The notes under the pieces were generated by a model that saw nothing but the letters and a program-made list of their open reading frames with translations, did no database searches and was not told the origin of the DNA. From positions 1-9,297 of the forward strand of contig WFWP01000079.1 of assembly GCA_015491055.1 (NCBI GenBank): DNA of 9,297 bases. The letters are read 5' to 3'. Below are positions 1 through 6,194 of the stretch, piece by piece. Both the position numbers and the translations under genes were made by a program. Position 1 is the stretch's first letter. Every line of letters starts with the position of its first letter. Source of the DNA: Patescibacteria group bacterium (lineage in GTDB: Bacteria; Patescibacteriota; Minisyncoccia; Phycocordibacterales; UBA2100).

Positions 1-54
1 ATATATTACATGCGCATCATAATAATACTTTTCGCAATTTTTTCCAAAAATCAT
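1..54 (-). CDS. possible start of next gene, truncated by window edge
   Basis: Fifteen bases after the dnaG stop an ATG at 54 opens a frame of 18 codons that runs off the window: MIFGKNCEKYYYDAHVIY. It is preceded by GGATGGTGATT, whose GGTGAT matches the 3' end of 16S rRNA at a plausible distance. I do not recognise the peptide. In many bacteria rpoD follows dnaG, but these residues do not look like a sigma factor start. The frame is short, so chance cannot be excluded. Confidence 0.4.
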   Translation of the reverse strand, partial: MIFGKNCEKYYYDAHVIY

Positions 55-69
55 AATCACCATCCACTC

Positions 70-1797
70 TTAAATGGATAATTCCTCCAATTGTTTGTTA
101 ACGTTTGTAATCTCTTTGCTCAATTCTATCACTTTCTTTTCATCGTCCGCCTCCTCGGCAAGCCTTAATTCATACACCAACGAATTCCTTTTATCATTCA
201 AAACACCTCGTTTTAATCGCGCAATTTGTTCTTCAACAATTTTTTTAATACACACCTCCGTGGAACACATACTCTCAATTTGCAGAATGGCTTCTTCATT
301 TATATCACTTAATGTTTTCTTGTATTTATCTTCTCCCACAATGTCCACAATATTTCGTTCAAGTTCGCTAATGTCAAATAAACGGTTCTTTGCATCTCGT
401 TGCCAAACTATTATTGATGATAGAATAAATAAAGCGTTCGCCTTTTTTCCGTAATCCGCAGTATGCGCAATATCAACCCTCTCTTCATTTTCATGATCGC
501 GCAAATCTTTGATATTTGAAACAGACAACAAAATTGAAGATTCTGACAATCCCGTTTTTCTGGCAATCACTTTTGCAAAATGTTCTTGCTCCATCACACT
601 GCTTATTTGCGCCACGAACGGCAGTACTTTTTTCTCAACATTTTTTTTGAATAAACGACTTCCTTCATCGGATTTTGTATTAAATTTCAAAGAGTAGACA
701 TGCAATAAAAACTCTATCACATGTTTTGCGTTTTTGATTATACCAACCCAAATCTCCTTGCCATTCTCCTTTTTCAAAATATCGGCCGGATCCTCACCTT
801 CGGGCAAGATCGCAACCTTTACATCAAAACCGCGCGGTAACGCAACAGATGCGCTTCTGCTCACCGCTTTCAAACCCGCGTCATCGGCATCAAGAGCCAA
901 AACCATATTTTTACTCATACGAGAGATAATATCGCAATGTTCATGTGTAAACGCGGTGCCGGAAATGGCAACCGTATTGGTATATCCGGCCTGATGAGAC
1001 GCGATCAAGTCCATTTGACCCTCAACAAAAATCACAAAATCATTCTTTCTGATTGAATGCTTGGCAAAATCATATCCGTACAAAACTTTTGATTTGGAAT
1101 ACAGTACGGTCTCCGGAGAATTTATGTATTTTGCGGTCTTTTCATCCTTTTTGTCAAAAATCCTACCGGAAAATGCAATAGTCCTCCCCGCGGAGTCTCT
1201 TATGGGAAACATAATTCGCGACCTGAACCGATCGTAATACCTTTTGTTTCCCTTGATTATCAAGCCTGTCTTCTCAATTATGTCTCTGTCAAATCCCATG
1301 TCGACAAGCGTATTTTCGATATAATGCCAGTCATCGGGCGCAAATCCGATTTTAAATCTTGAAATAGTATCAGCAGTAAGTCCTCTTGATTTTAAATAAT
1401 CAATAGCCCTTTCATTTGCAAATAAATTCTTAAAATATGCATTCGCGGCGTGTTCCATTACGGAAAACATTTTATCTTTTTCATCTTTTTCCTTGCGGCG
1501 CATTGAAGAATTTTCATATTTGAGCTGAACACCGGTCTTTTCCGCCAATATTTTCAAGGCGCCCTTAAAATCAACTCCCTCCATTTTTTCCACAAAGGTA
1601 AAAATATCGCCGTGTTCACCGCAACCGAAACAGTGATAACTCTGCCTGGAAGAAGAAACAACAAAAGACGGAGTTCTCTCGGAATGAAACGGGCAAAGCG
1701 CTTTCATCGCGGATCCCGCGCGCTTCAAAGTGACATATTGGGACACCAAATCCACAATATCCATTCTTTCCTTAATTTGCTCAACCGTACTTGACAT
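70..1797 (-). CDS. dnaG: DNA primase DnaG
   Basis: DnaG makes the RNA primers that start leading and Okazaki strands, working with the replicative helicase. From ATG at 1797 the protein has 575 residues and begins MSSTVEQIKERMDIVDLVSQ, the normal primase N-terminus. The CHC2 zinc-binding domain is complete: C35, H38, C56 and C59. The catalytic core follows, with NSPETVLYSKSKVLYGYDFA (226-245). The Toprim metal-binding acids are E259 and D263 (VEGQMD) and D303 and D305 (LDADDAG). The C-terminal ~200 residues are helical, as expected for a helicase-interacting region, but diverged. The frame extends to a TTG at 1860, but an extended -10 promoter lies inside that stretch, so the ATG is chosen. 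Length is typical. All catalytic residues seen, so it should be active. Confidence 0.96.
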   Translation of the reverse strand: MSSTVEQIKERMDIVDLVSQYVTLKRAGSAMKALCPFHSERTPSFVVSSSRQSYHCFGCGEHGDIFTFVEKMEGVDFKGALKILAEKTGVQLKYENSSMRRKEKDEKDKMFSVMEHAANAYFKNLFANERAIDYLKSRGLTADTISRFKIGFAPDDWHYIENTLVDMGFDRDIIEKTGLIIKGNKRYYDRFRSRIMFPIRDSAGRTIAFSGRIFDKKDEKTAKYINSPETVLYSKSKVLYGYDFAKHSIRKNDFVIFVEGQMDLIASHQAGYTNTVAISGTAFTHEHCDIISRMSKNMVLALDADDAGLKAVSRSASVALPRGFDVKVAILPEGEDPADILKKENGKEIWVGIIKNAKHVIEFLLHVYSLKFNTKSDEGSRLFKKNVEKKVLPFVAQISSVMEQEHFAKVIARKTGLSESSILLSVSNIKDLRDHENEERVDIAHTADYGKKANALFILSSIIVWQRDAKNRLFDISELERNIVDIVGEDKYKKTLSDINEEAILQIESMCSTEVCIKKIVEEQIARLKRGVLNDKRNSLVYELRLAEEADDEKKVIELSKEITNVNKQLEELSI

Positions 1798-1834
1798 AAA
1801 ATCAAGACCTAAATCTACGGTAACCTTTCGCCTG

Positions 1835-1864
1835 ATTATATCACGAAAGCCAAATCTCAAACAA
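1835..1864 (-). promoter_or_regulatory. extended -10 promoter of dnaG
   Basis: The minus strand carries TGATATAAT (1835-1843), a perfect extended -10 (TG, one base, TATAAT). A weak TTGTTT (1859-1864) lies 18 bases upstream; extended -10 promoters often need no better -35. Transcription would start near 1828, giving a leader of about 31 bases to the ATG at 1797. This position rules the TTG at 1860 out as the main dnaG start, because it lies upstream of the transcript. Confidence 0.6.
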
Positions 1865-1922
1865 AAAACAAAGCCTGCAAATCGTCATCGTGTAGAAAAA
1901 CACGCGCCAAAACCGACAAGCA

Positions 1923-2351
1923 TCACCGCTTGCTCCATTGAGGTGCCCTGCGCGCTTTTTTAAGTCCAAATTTCTTCCGCTCAACTGAACGAGCATCTCT
2001 TTTCAAGAATCCCCGCTTTTTCAAATATGTTCTCAACTTATCATCATATTTAACCAAAGCGCGAGCTATGCCGTGCCTCAATGCTTGAGCTTGCGCAGAT
2101 ATACCGCCCCCTTTTATAATTGAGGTAACTTCAAATTTAAGATCAGGAGCATCATCGCCTGTCTTGAAAACATCCAATACAAGATCCCTCAAATACTCGG
2201 TCGGAAAATAGTCTTCAAATTTCTTTTTAATCATCTTGCCATCAACATTTTGAAGGATGGTAATTTTGGTCTTATTCGCCGAAACTATACGAGTGCGAGC
2301 CCTCGCGGTTTTTCGTCTACCAACAGCCTCAATGTATGAATCTTTCGCCAT
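1923..2351 (-). CDS. rpsI: 30S ribosomal protein uS9
   Basis: S9 is in the small-subunit head; its C-terminal tail reaches the P-site tRNA. From ATG at 2351 the protein has 142 residues and begins [20 protein letters not shown]. The frame is open to a TTG at 2360, but the ATG gives the normal family beginning and is preferred. The [19 protein letters not shown] segment lies in the middle, and the C-terminus reads [19 protein letters not shown], with the invariant SKR end intact. The start lies 21 bases after the rplM stop with no Shine-Dalgarno sequence visible. The stop is TGA. It is the last ribosomal gene here; the dnaG promoter follows after about 80 bases. Confidence 0.95.
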   Translation of the reverse strand: MAKDSYIEAVGRRKTARARTRIVSANKTKITILQNVDGKMIKKKFEDYFPTEYLRDLVLDVFKTGDDAPDLKFEVTSIIKGGGISAQAQALRHGIARALVKYDDKLRTYLKKRGFLKRDARSVERKKFGLKKARRAPQWSKR

Positions 2352-2372
2352 AAAAAACAAAACGGATTTAAT

Positions 2373-2741
2373 TTATTTGATAATCAAATTCTTCATTCTC
2401 AATTTACGCAACTTGTTTGCAGGCAACATACCGTAAACAGCCATCTTCAATACCTCTTTCGCCCCTTTTGATTTTACAACATCTTTCATCTTAAACACCT
2501 TCCTTCCTCCGGGATACCCGGAATATCTCTGGTACTCTTTTTCATTCAACTTTTTGTCACCAAAATCAATATCATCAACTCCCTCCACAACAACACTGAC
2601 ATTTGCCACTTTATTGGGAGCATAATCCGGACTGTCTTTCCCCATCAATTTAATCGCTATATCGGAAGCGACCCTTCCCAATTTCTTGCGAGACGCATAT
2701 ATATTATGTTGTATTTTTTGTTCTTTGGTCATGATAAGCAT
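2373..2741 (-). CDS. rplM: 50S ribosomal protein uL13, short form
   Basis: L13 is an early-assembly large-subunit protein. The 122 residues contain LGRVASDIAIKLMGKD (21-36), APNK (41-44), the RYSGYPGG signature (72-79) and AVYGMLPANKLR (101-112). It is about 20 residues shorter than the E. coli protein (142), mainly at the N-terminus, a reduction I associate with Parcubacteria-type L13. Two starts are possible: the ATG at 2741 overlapping the rplQ stop, or Met4 at 2732, which gives MTKEQKIQHN. Neither has a strong ribosome binding site; stop-start coupling favours the first, protein alignment the second. rplM and rpsI adjacent to each other is universal; their attachment to the alpha operon is a more lineage-specific order. 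Confidence 0.94.
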   Translation of the reverse strand: MLIMTKEQKIQHNIYASRKKLGRVASDIAIKLMGKDSPDYAPNKVANVSVVVEGVDDIDFGDKKLNEKEYQRYSGYPGGRKVFKMKDVVKSKGAKEVLKMAVYGMLPANKLRKLRMKNLIIK

Positions 2742-3097
2742 TATTTAACAAACTCTATTCTCGCATGATCACGTGTATCTTTCGCAAACTTGCTCAACTT
2801 GGTAATCCTGGTATACCCTCCGGGGCGATCCTTATATTCCTTTGCCCAAACATTATGCAACTTCTCACTTGCTTCCATATCATTTCCCAAACGACCGGCC
2901 ACAACTCTCCTGCTGGCGACCGTATCTTTTTTGGCAAGTGTAACCAATTTCTCAATAATCGGACGCAATGCCTTGGCTTTTGCAAGAGTTGTGTCAATGG
3001 ATCCTTCCATAACCAAAGCACGCGCCAAAGATCTCATCAAGGCAACTCTCACCTTGCGCACTCTTCCGAATTTTTTGTTTTTGTCGTGATGCCTCAT
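2741..3097 (-). CDS. rplQ: 50S ribosomal protein bL17
   Basis: L17 is a large-subunit protein near the exit of the peptide tunnel. The 118-residue protein is of normal length and begins with the basic MRHHDKNKKFGR. It has the family helix region RSLARALVMEGSIDTTLAKA at 22-41 and the GGYTRI motif at 93-98, and ends IEFVK. Its ATG at 3097 is preceded by AAGGG nine bases upstream, one of the better ribosome binding sites in this cluster. The stop TAA shares one base with the ATG of rplM (TAATG), so the two are probably translationally coupled. It follows rpoA, as in most bacteria. Confidence 0.95.
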   Translation of the reverse strand: MRHHDKNKKFGRVRKVRVALMRSLARALVMEGSIDTTLAKAKALRPIIEKLVTLAKKDTVASRRVVAGRLGNDMEASEKLHNVWAKEYKDRPGGYTRITKLSKFAKDTRDHARIEFVK

Positions 3098-3131
3098 ATT
3101 TCAAAACCCTTAATTACATACCATATTTACA

Positions 3132-4124
3132 TCATGAACGCAATGCCACGCCGCGATCCGCCAACGCTTTTTTTATTTCCTGCAATCCCTTTTGTCCAAA
3201 TCCCGGTATGCTCAACAAATCTTCTTCTTTCTTGCGAACAAGACCTCCCACCGTGCGTATTCCTGCGCCGCTTATGGCATCGGCTACTCTCGATGACAAT
3301 CCCAACTCTTCAACTCGTATTTTCAACACATCCGACATATCTTCTTTTTCATCTTTAACACCGGTGTCGGATGATCTTGCGGCATTGTCGTTTGCGCCCT
3401 CAATATTGTTGTCTGGCATATTCGCACCATCCTCATCTTTAAATCCTATAATAGCTTTTAACTGCTGAATCATTATACTTATTGATTTTTCAAGAGCTTC
3501 TCGCGCGGTTAAAGTTCCATCTGTCTCTATAAAAATCCTCAACCTGTTGTAATCCGTCCTGTCCCCAACACGCATATTTTCAACTTCATAATTCACCCTT
3601 CGTATTGGAGAAAATGAAGCGTCAAGTGTGATGGAACCTATTTCAACCTTGTCTTTTTGCAAAACCTCTTTAGGTACATAACCCAGACCCCGCTCTATGA
3701 CAAATTCCATGTCCAGACTCGCCTTGCCCGTTATCTCCGCTATATGCTGATCCGGGTTCAACACCTCAACTTGACCCGGCGCATCAATATCCGCCGCCGT
3801 AACGGTTTTGGGACCTTTTACCGATAATTTCAACCTTTGAGGGTCGGAAGAATCCATCTTGAATCGGACTTTTTTCAAATTCAAAAGAATTCGTATAACA
3901 TCCTCTTTTATACCGTCTATTGTCGAAAACTCGTGACTGACACCATCAATTTTAACGGAAGTGACTGCAATACCCGGCAAAGATGACAATATGACTCGCC
4001 TCAACGAATTTCCTATGGTGTGACCGTAACCGGGATAAAACCCGTCTATCTCATATATTCCACGATCATCACTTTCTTCAATAACTCGCGGTTTCGTTGG
4101 TAGTGATACTTGATAGTCTGACAT
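3132..4124 (-). CDS. rpoA: DNA-directed RNA polymerase subunit alpha
   Basis: Alpha dimerises to start RNA polymerase assembly, and its C-terminal domain touches promoter UP elements and activators. The 330-residue protein has the N-terminal assembly domain (about 1-228; GYGHTIGNSLRRVILSSLPG at 32-51 is the signature). An acidic, asparagine-rich linker spans about 229-266, and the C-terminal helix-hairpin-helix domain spans about 267-330. In that domain the E. coli R265 equivalent is kept (R279), as are K298 (K312) and E302 (E316). The N268 position is aspartate (D282) and the S299 position is glycine (G313). The start is ATG at 4124 with no recognisable Shine-Dalgarno sequence; the stop is TGA, 34 bases before rplQ. 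Length and domain order are normal. Confidence 0.97.
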   Translation of the reverse strand: MSDYQVSLPTKPRVIEESDDRGIYEIDGFYPGYGHTIGNSLRRVILSSLPGIAVTSVKIDGVSHEFSTIDGIKEDVIRILLNLKKVRFKMDSSDPQRLKLSVKGPKTVTAADIDAPGQVEVLNPDQHIAEITGKASLDMEFVIERGLGYVPKEVLQKDKVEIGSITLDASFSPIRRVNYEVENMRVGDRTDYNRLRIFIETDGTLTAREALEKSISIMIQQLKAIIGFKDEDGANMPDNNIEGANDNAARSSDTGVKDEKEDMSDVLKIRVEELGLSSRVADAISGAGIRTVGGLVRKKEEDLLSIPGFGQKGLQEIKKALADRGVALRS

Positions 4125-4186
4125 GATGGATATTATTTAATCAAACTTATAATGTTAATTGCGCAAATTATATACTTATATTATCT
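4125..4186 (-). promoter_or_regulatory. AT-rich rpsD-rpoA gap with possible internal promoter
   Basis: This 62-base gap is among the longest within the ribosomal cluster. The minus strand has a perfect TATAAT at 4167-4172, but no good -35 lies at the right distance. The plus strand has another TATAAT at 4148-4153, so the two form a 6-base inverted repeat around a 13-base spacer that contains the palindrome TTGCGCAA (4159-4166). It could be an internal promoter or operator for rpoA-rplQ-rplM-rpsI, or simply AT-rich sequence. Confidence 0.3.
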
Positions 4187-4780
4187 TTATCTGGAATAAA
4201 ACTCAAACACCGCGTGATAATCAAACAATACCGACCCGGGTTCATAAACGGGCGCCTTCTTCACCGTTATACTCATTTTCTTTACATCAACATCCATCCA
4301 ACTTGGAACATCACCTCCCTTTTCCAGGTTGGCAAACACCGGCTTTTGTTTGCTTCTTTCTCTAACAGAAACAACATCTCCTTCTTTAACCGCATATGAA
4401 GGAACTTTCAAACGCCTGCCATTAACATCTATATGTCCGTGCGCCACCAACTGCCTTGCCATGCGACGAGTCTTTGCAAATCCGGCTCTGTAAACCACAT
4501 TATCCAAACGCATCTCCAAAGAAGCATGTATCGCTTCAACGGAATTATCCGCATGAACCGAATTTGCGACATATCTGCGCAATTGCTTCTCGGTTATCCC
4601 ATATGAAAACCTCACCTTTTGTTTTTCAAGCAACTGTTTACCATAGTCGGACACCTTGGCAAAACGCTTATTGTTTGCGGATTTTCTGGATTGAGACAAG
4701 TTAAACTTTTGAGTCTGACATTTGTCAAACACTCCACTGCCCAATCTTCTGCATATTTTATATTTTGGTCCGATTTTCAT
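4187..4780 (-). CDS. rpsD: 30S ribosomal protein uS4
   Basis: S4 is a primary 16S rRNA-binding protein that nucleates assembly of the small-subunit body and lines the mRNA entry. The 197-residue protein has the basic N-terminal domain (about 1-88) followed by the S4 RNA-binding domain (about 90-152, RLDNVVYRAGFAKTRRMARQ at 91-110). It ends in the conserved VFEFYSR. Two N-terminal cysteines, C10 and C21, remain of the zinc knuckle found in four-cysteine S4 proteins, so zinc binding by the canonical set is unlikely. The ATG at 4780 follows AAAAGGT directly, unusually close. In E. coli S4 represses the alpha operon by binding its mRNA; whether that holds here is unknown. The placement between rpsK and rpoA is standard. 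Confidence 0.96.
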   Translation of the reverse strand: MKIGPKYKICRRLGSGVFDKCQTQKFNLSQSRKSANNKRFAKVSDYGKQLLEKQKVRFSYGITEKQLRRYVANSVHADNSVEAIHASLEMRLDNVVYRAGFAKTRRMARQLVAHGHIDVNGRRLKVPSYAVKEGDVVSVRERSKQKPVFANLEKGGDVPSWMDVDVKKMSITVKKAPVYEPGSVLFDYHAVFEFYSR

Positions 4781-4818
4781 ACCTTTTAAATAACTGAATA
4801 AATAATAACTGAAAACGA

Positions 4819-5253
4819 TTATACCCTTCTCGGCTTGGGTGGACGCGGTCCATTGTGAGGTACCGGGGTTTCATCCCTTATTTCCGTCAACTGAATACCG
4901 GTGCCGACAAAAGCGCGCAATGCCGACTCCCTTCCGGACCCGACACCTTTTATCACCGCGCAAACTTCTTTTATACCCATCATTTTGGCTTTTTCCCCCA
5001 CAACCTCTCCAACTTGAGCCGCGGCAAACGGTGTGCTTTTCTTCGCACCTGAGAAACCGAGAGATCCGGAACTGGACCATGCAACCGCATTTCCATTTTT
5101 ATCTGTCAGCGTAACCTTTGTATTGTTATATGTGGCCTGCACATACAAAACCCCCTCCGACAACTTTCTTTTGCTTACCTTGGAAAGAGCGCGAGCTTTC
5201 AAGCCCTTGCTCATTACACTGCCTTTCTTTTTTACTATCCTTTTCTTTCCCAT
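4819..5253 (-). CDS. rpsK: 30S ribosomal protein uS11
   Basis: S11 belongs to the platform of the small subunit, near the mRNA exit and the E site. The 144-residue protein has a basic N-terminal tail (1-31), YNNT at 42-45, the GSGRESALRAF segment (105-115) and the family ending DETPVPHNGPRPPKPRRV (127-144). Length is somewhat above the usual ~129 because of the N-terminal tail. The ATG at 5253 is preceded by AAGTGGT, a modest ribosome binding site; an internal ATG at codon 14 is an alternative start but the upstream one leaves a better intergenic fit. The gene follows rpsM by 15 bases and ends in TAA, 38 bases before rpsD. Confidence 0.96.
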   Translation of the reverse strand: MGKKRIVKKKGSVMSKGLKARALSKVSKRKLSEGVLYVQATYNNTKVTLTDKNGNAVAWSSSGSLGFSGAKKSTPFAAAQVGEVVGEKAKMMGIKEVCAVIKGVGSGRESALRAFVGTGIQLTEIRDETPVPHNGPRPPKPRRV

Positions 5254-5268
5254 ACCACTTAAAATTAA

Positions 5269-5667
5269 CTACTTCTTCTCAACTTTCACCCTACCGCTCG
5301 TCATGGTCTTCCTCGGTTTATGCATGGCATAAATACCGTTCGGTACGGTGCGATTATTTGTTTGCGTATTTTGCCCCCTGACCTTCGCATGGCGACTGTG
5401 TCTGTCTCCACGCCTGCAACCTATATCTTTCAGTCTTTTTATATTTGCGGCAACTTCTCTTTTTAAGTCACCCTCTATCGTGTAACTCTCGACTTCTTTG
5501 CGAAGTTTCGCTTCAGTGTCCGCATCTATATCGCCGGGCCTGACACCTCTGTCAATTCCCAATTTATCAAGAATCGCCTGAGCGCGACTTAAACCTATGC
5601 CATATATGGCGGTAAGACCGTATTCCAATCTCTTATTATTTGGTATTGTTATTCCAGCAATTCTCAT
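5269..5667 (-). CDS. rpsM: 30S ribosomal protein uS13
   Basis: S13 sits in the head of the small subunit, contacts the P-site tRNA and forms a bridge to the large subunit. The 132-residue protein begins [10 protein letters not shown] and has the IYGIG motif at 21-25. The helix-two-turn-helix region follows, and then the rRNA and tRNA-contacting tail (82-107). The tail differs from the usual GLPVRGQRTxTNART pattern: it reads [17 protein letters not shown], so the normal GQR arginine is asparagine at 100. The C-terminal extension (about 108-132) is basic. The start is ATG at 5667, 29 bases after rpmJ; the stop is TAG, 15 bases before rpsK. The family call is secure; the tail differences may be lineage features. 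Confidence 0.96.
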   Translation of the reverse strand: MRIAGITIPNNKRLEYGLTAIYGIGLSRAQAILDKLGIDRGVRPGDIDADTEAKLRKEVESYTIEGDLKREVAANIKRLKDIGCRRGDRHSRHAKVRGQNTQTNNRTVPNGIYAMHKPRKTMTSGRVKVEKK

Positions 5668-5696
5668 AACTCAATCTTACACATTACCGACTAATA

Positions 5697-5813
5697 TCAC
5701 CCTTGCCTTTGTTTATGACGAGGATTCACTTTGCAGATATTGTAAAGATATTTTCCCCTTCTTACAAGTTTACAATCTCTGCAAATTGTTTTAACTGACG
5801 ATTTGACTTTCAT
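5697..5813 (-). CDS. rpmJ: 50S ribosomal protein bL36
   Basis: This is a 38-codon gene for the smallest large-subunit protein, which binds 23S rRNA and helps stabilise the 50S subunit. Translation from ATG at 5813 gives a protein beginning [20 protein letters not shown] and ending NPRHKQRQG, followed by TGA (5697-5699). The zinc-ribbon ligands of the cysteine-containing L36 type are all present: C11, C14, C27 and H33. The length is one residue more than the common 37. It lies between infA and rpsM, the standard place. The region directly upstream has no Shine-Dalgarno sequence; a GGAG occurs about 24 bases away, too far to act directly. Identity is certain despite the small size. Confidence 0.96.
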   Translation of the reverse strand: MKVKSSVKTICRDCKLVRRGKYLYNICKVNPRHKQRQG

Positions 5814-5856
5814 ATTTTATGCAAAATTAAATACCAACTCCAAAACAAAATAATTA

Positions 5857-6078
5857 TCATTTGTTTACTCTGTGAGTTATGCGCGCTTTTCCTCCGTAAG
5901 GATCCATAACCATCAACACCGTATCACCCACCAGAACGCGAATGCGGAACTTTCTCATCTTGCCCGATAGATACCCTATCACTTCCTCGCCCGTATCCTT
6001 AACGGACACTCGAAACATTGCATTTGGTAACATTTCAGTCACCACACCTTCCGTCAATTCTTGTTCTTTTTTTACCAC
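5857..6078 (-). CDS. infA: translation initiation factor IF-1
   Basis: IF-1 binds the A-site of the 30S subunit and helps IF-2 and IF-3 select the initiator tRNA. The 73-residue protein is of normal length and is a single OB fold. Hallmark segments are LPNAMFRV (17-24) and [17 protein letters not shown] (38-54), followed by [10 protein letters not shown] near the C-terminus (61-70). The start codon is GTG at 6078; an in-frame TAG two codons upstream rules out any longer form. A short AGG lies only two bases from the GTG, so ribosome binding is not canonical. It is the first gene of the translation cluster and is separated from rpmJ by 43 bases. In many bacteria infA follows secY-adk-map; here it follows secDF. 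Confidence 0.96.
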   Translation of the reverse strand: MVKKEQELTEGVVTEMLPNAMFRVSVKDTGEEVIGYLSGKMRKFRIRVLVGDTVLMVMDPYGGKARITHRVNK

Positions 6079-6093
6079 AACCTATTTACCGTT

Positions 6094-6154
6094 ATTCGCA
6101 ACCGGCGCCGTAAGAAAGTCCTACACGGTACCTTCCAACATGCGCAACGCGAAT
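6094..6154 (-). promoter_or_regulatory. potentially structured infA leader
   Basis: Downstream of the promoter candidate the leader can fold on paper. An outer helix pairs ATTCGC (6149-6154) with GCGAAT (6094-6099), both read on the minus strand. Inside lies a hairpin (6104-6132): GGTACC against GGCGCC with one A-C mismatch and one G-T pair, a two-base bulge, then GTAGGA against TCTTAC closed by a CTT loop. The structure ends 15 bases before the GTG start of infA. It is not followed by a T-run, so it does not look like a terminator. No known riboswitch or ribosomal-protein leader class is recognised. Confidence 0.35.
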
Positions 6155-6162
6155 TGTGCCAA

Positions 6163-6190
6163 ATACTAACATTTAACAAATAAAAGTCAA
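6163..6190 (-). promoter_or_regulatory. promoter candidate for the infA-rpsI ribosomal cluster
   Basis: Immediately after the secF stop, the minus strand carries TTGACT (6185-6190; five of six to the -35 consensus). After a 16-base spacer comes TAGTAT (6163-6168; four of six to the -10), preceded by TG plus one base, which makes an extended -10. Transcription would start near 6156 and give a leader of about 78 bases before infA. The position between secDF and the translation cluster makes biological sense. It is a pattern match only. Confidence 0.5.
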
Positions 6191-6194
6191 ATCT

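Noticed and set aside
1870..1922. Transcription terminator after rpsI
   Set aside because: A CGTGT/ACACG stem with a six-base loop exists, but only five pairs, and no T-run follows it directly; the next T-run is about 20 bases away. Too weak to call.
2352..2360. TTG start extending rpsI by three codons
   Set aside because: The ATG at 2351 gives the normal S9 N-terminus ([14 protein letters not shown]), and the extra codons (TTG TTT TTT) add nothing family-like.
2765..3358. 197-codon open frame on the plus strand
   Set aside because: It is antisense to rplQ and rpoA, has no family resemblance, and is a shadow of two certain genes.
5697..5813. Apparent frameshift in rpmJ
   Set aside because: A first reading seemed to lose the frame after RRGK, but recounting the bases gives one unbroken 38-codon frame ending NPRHKQRQG and TGA.
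6104..6132. Hairpin as a terminator of secDF
   Set aside because: The hairpin lies downstream of the infA promoter candidate and is not followed by a T-run, so a leader structure is more likely than a terminator.
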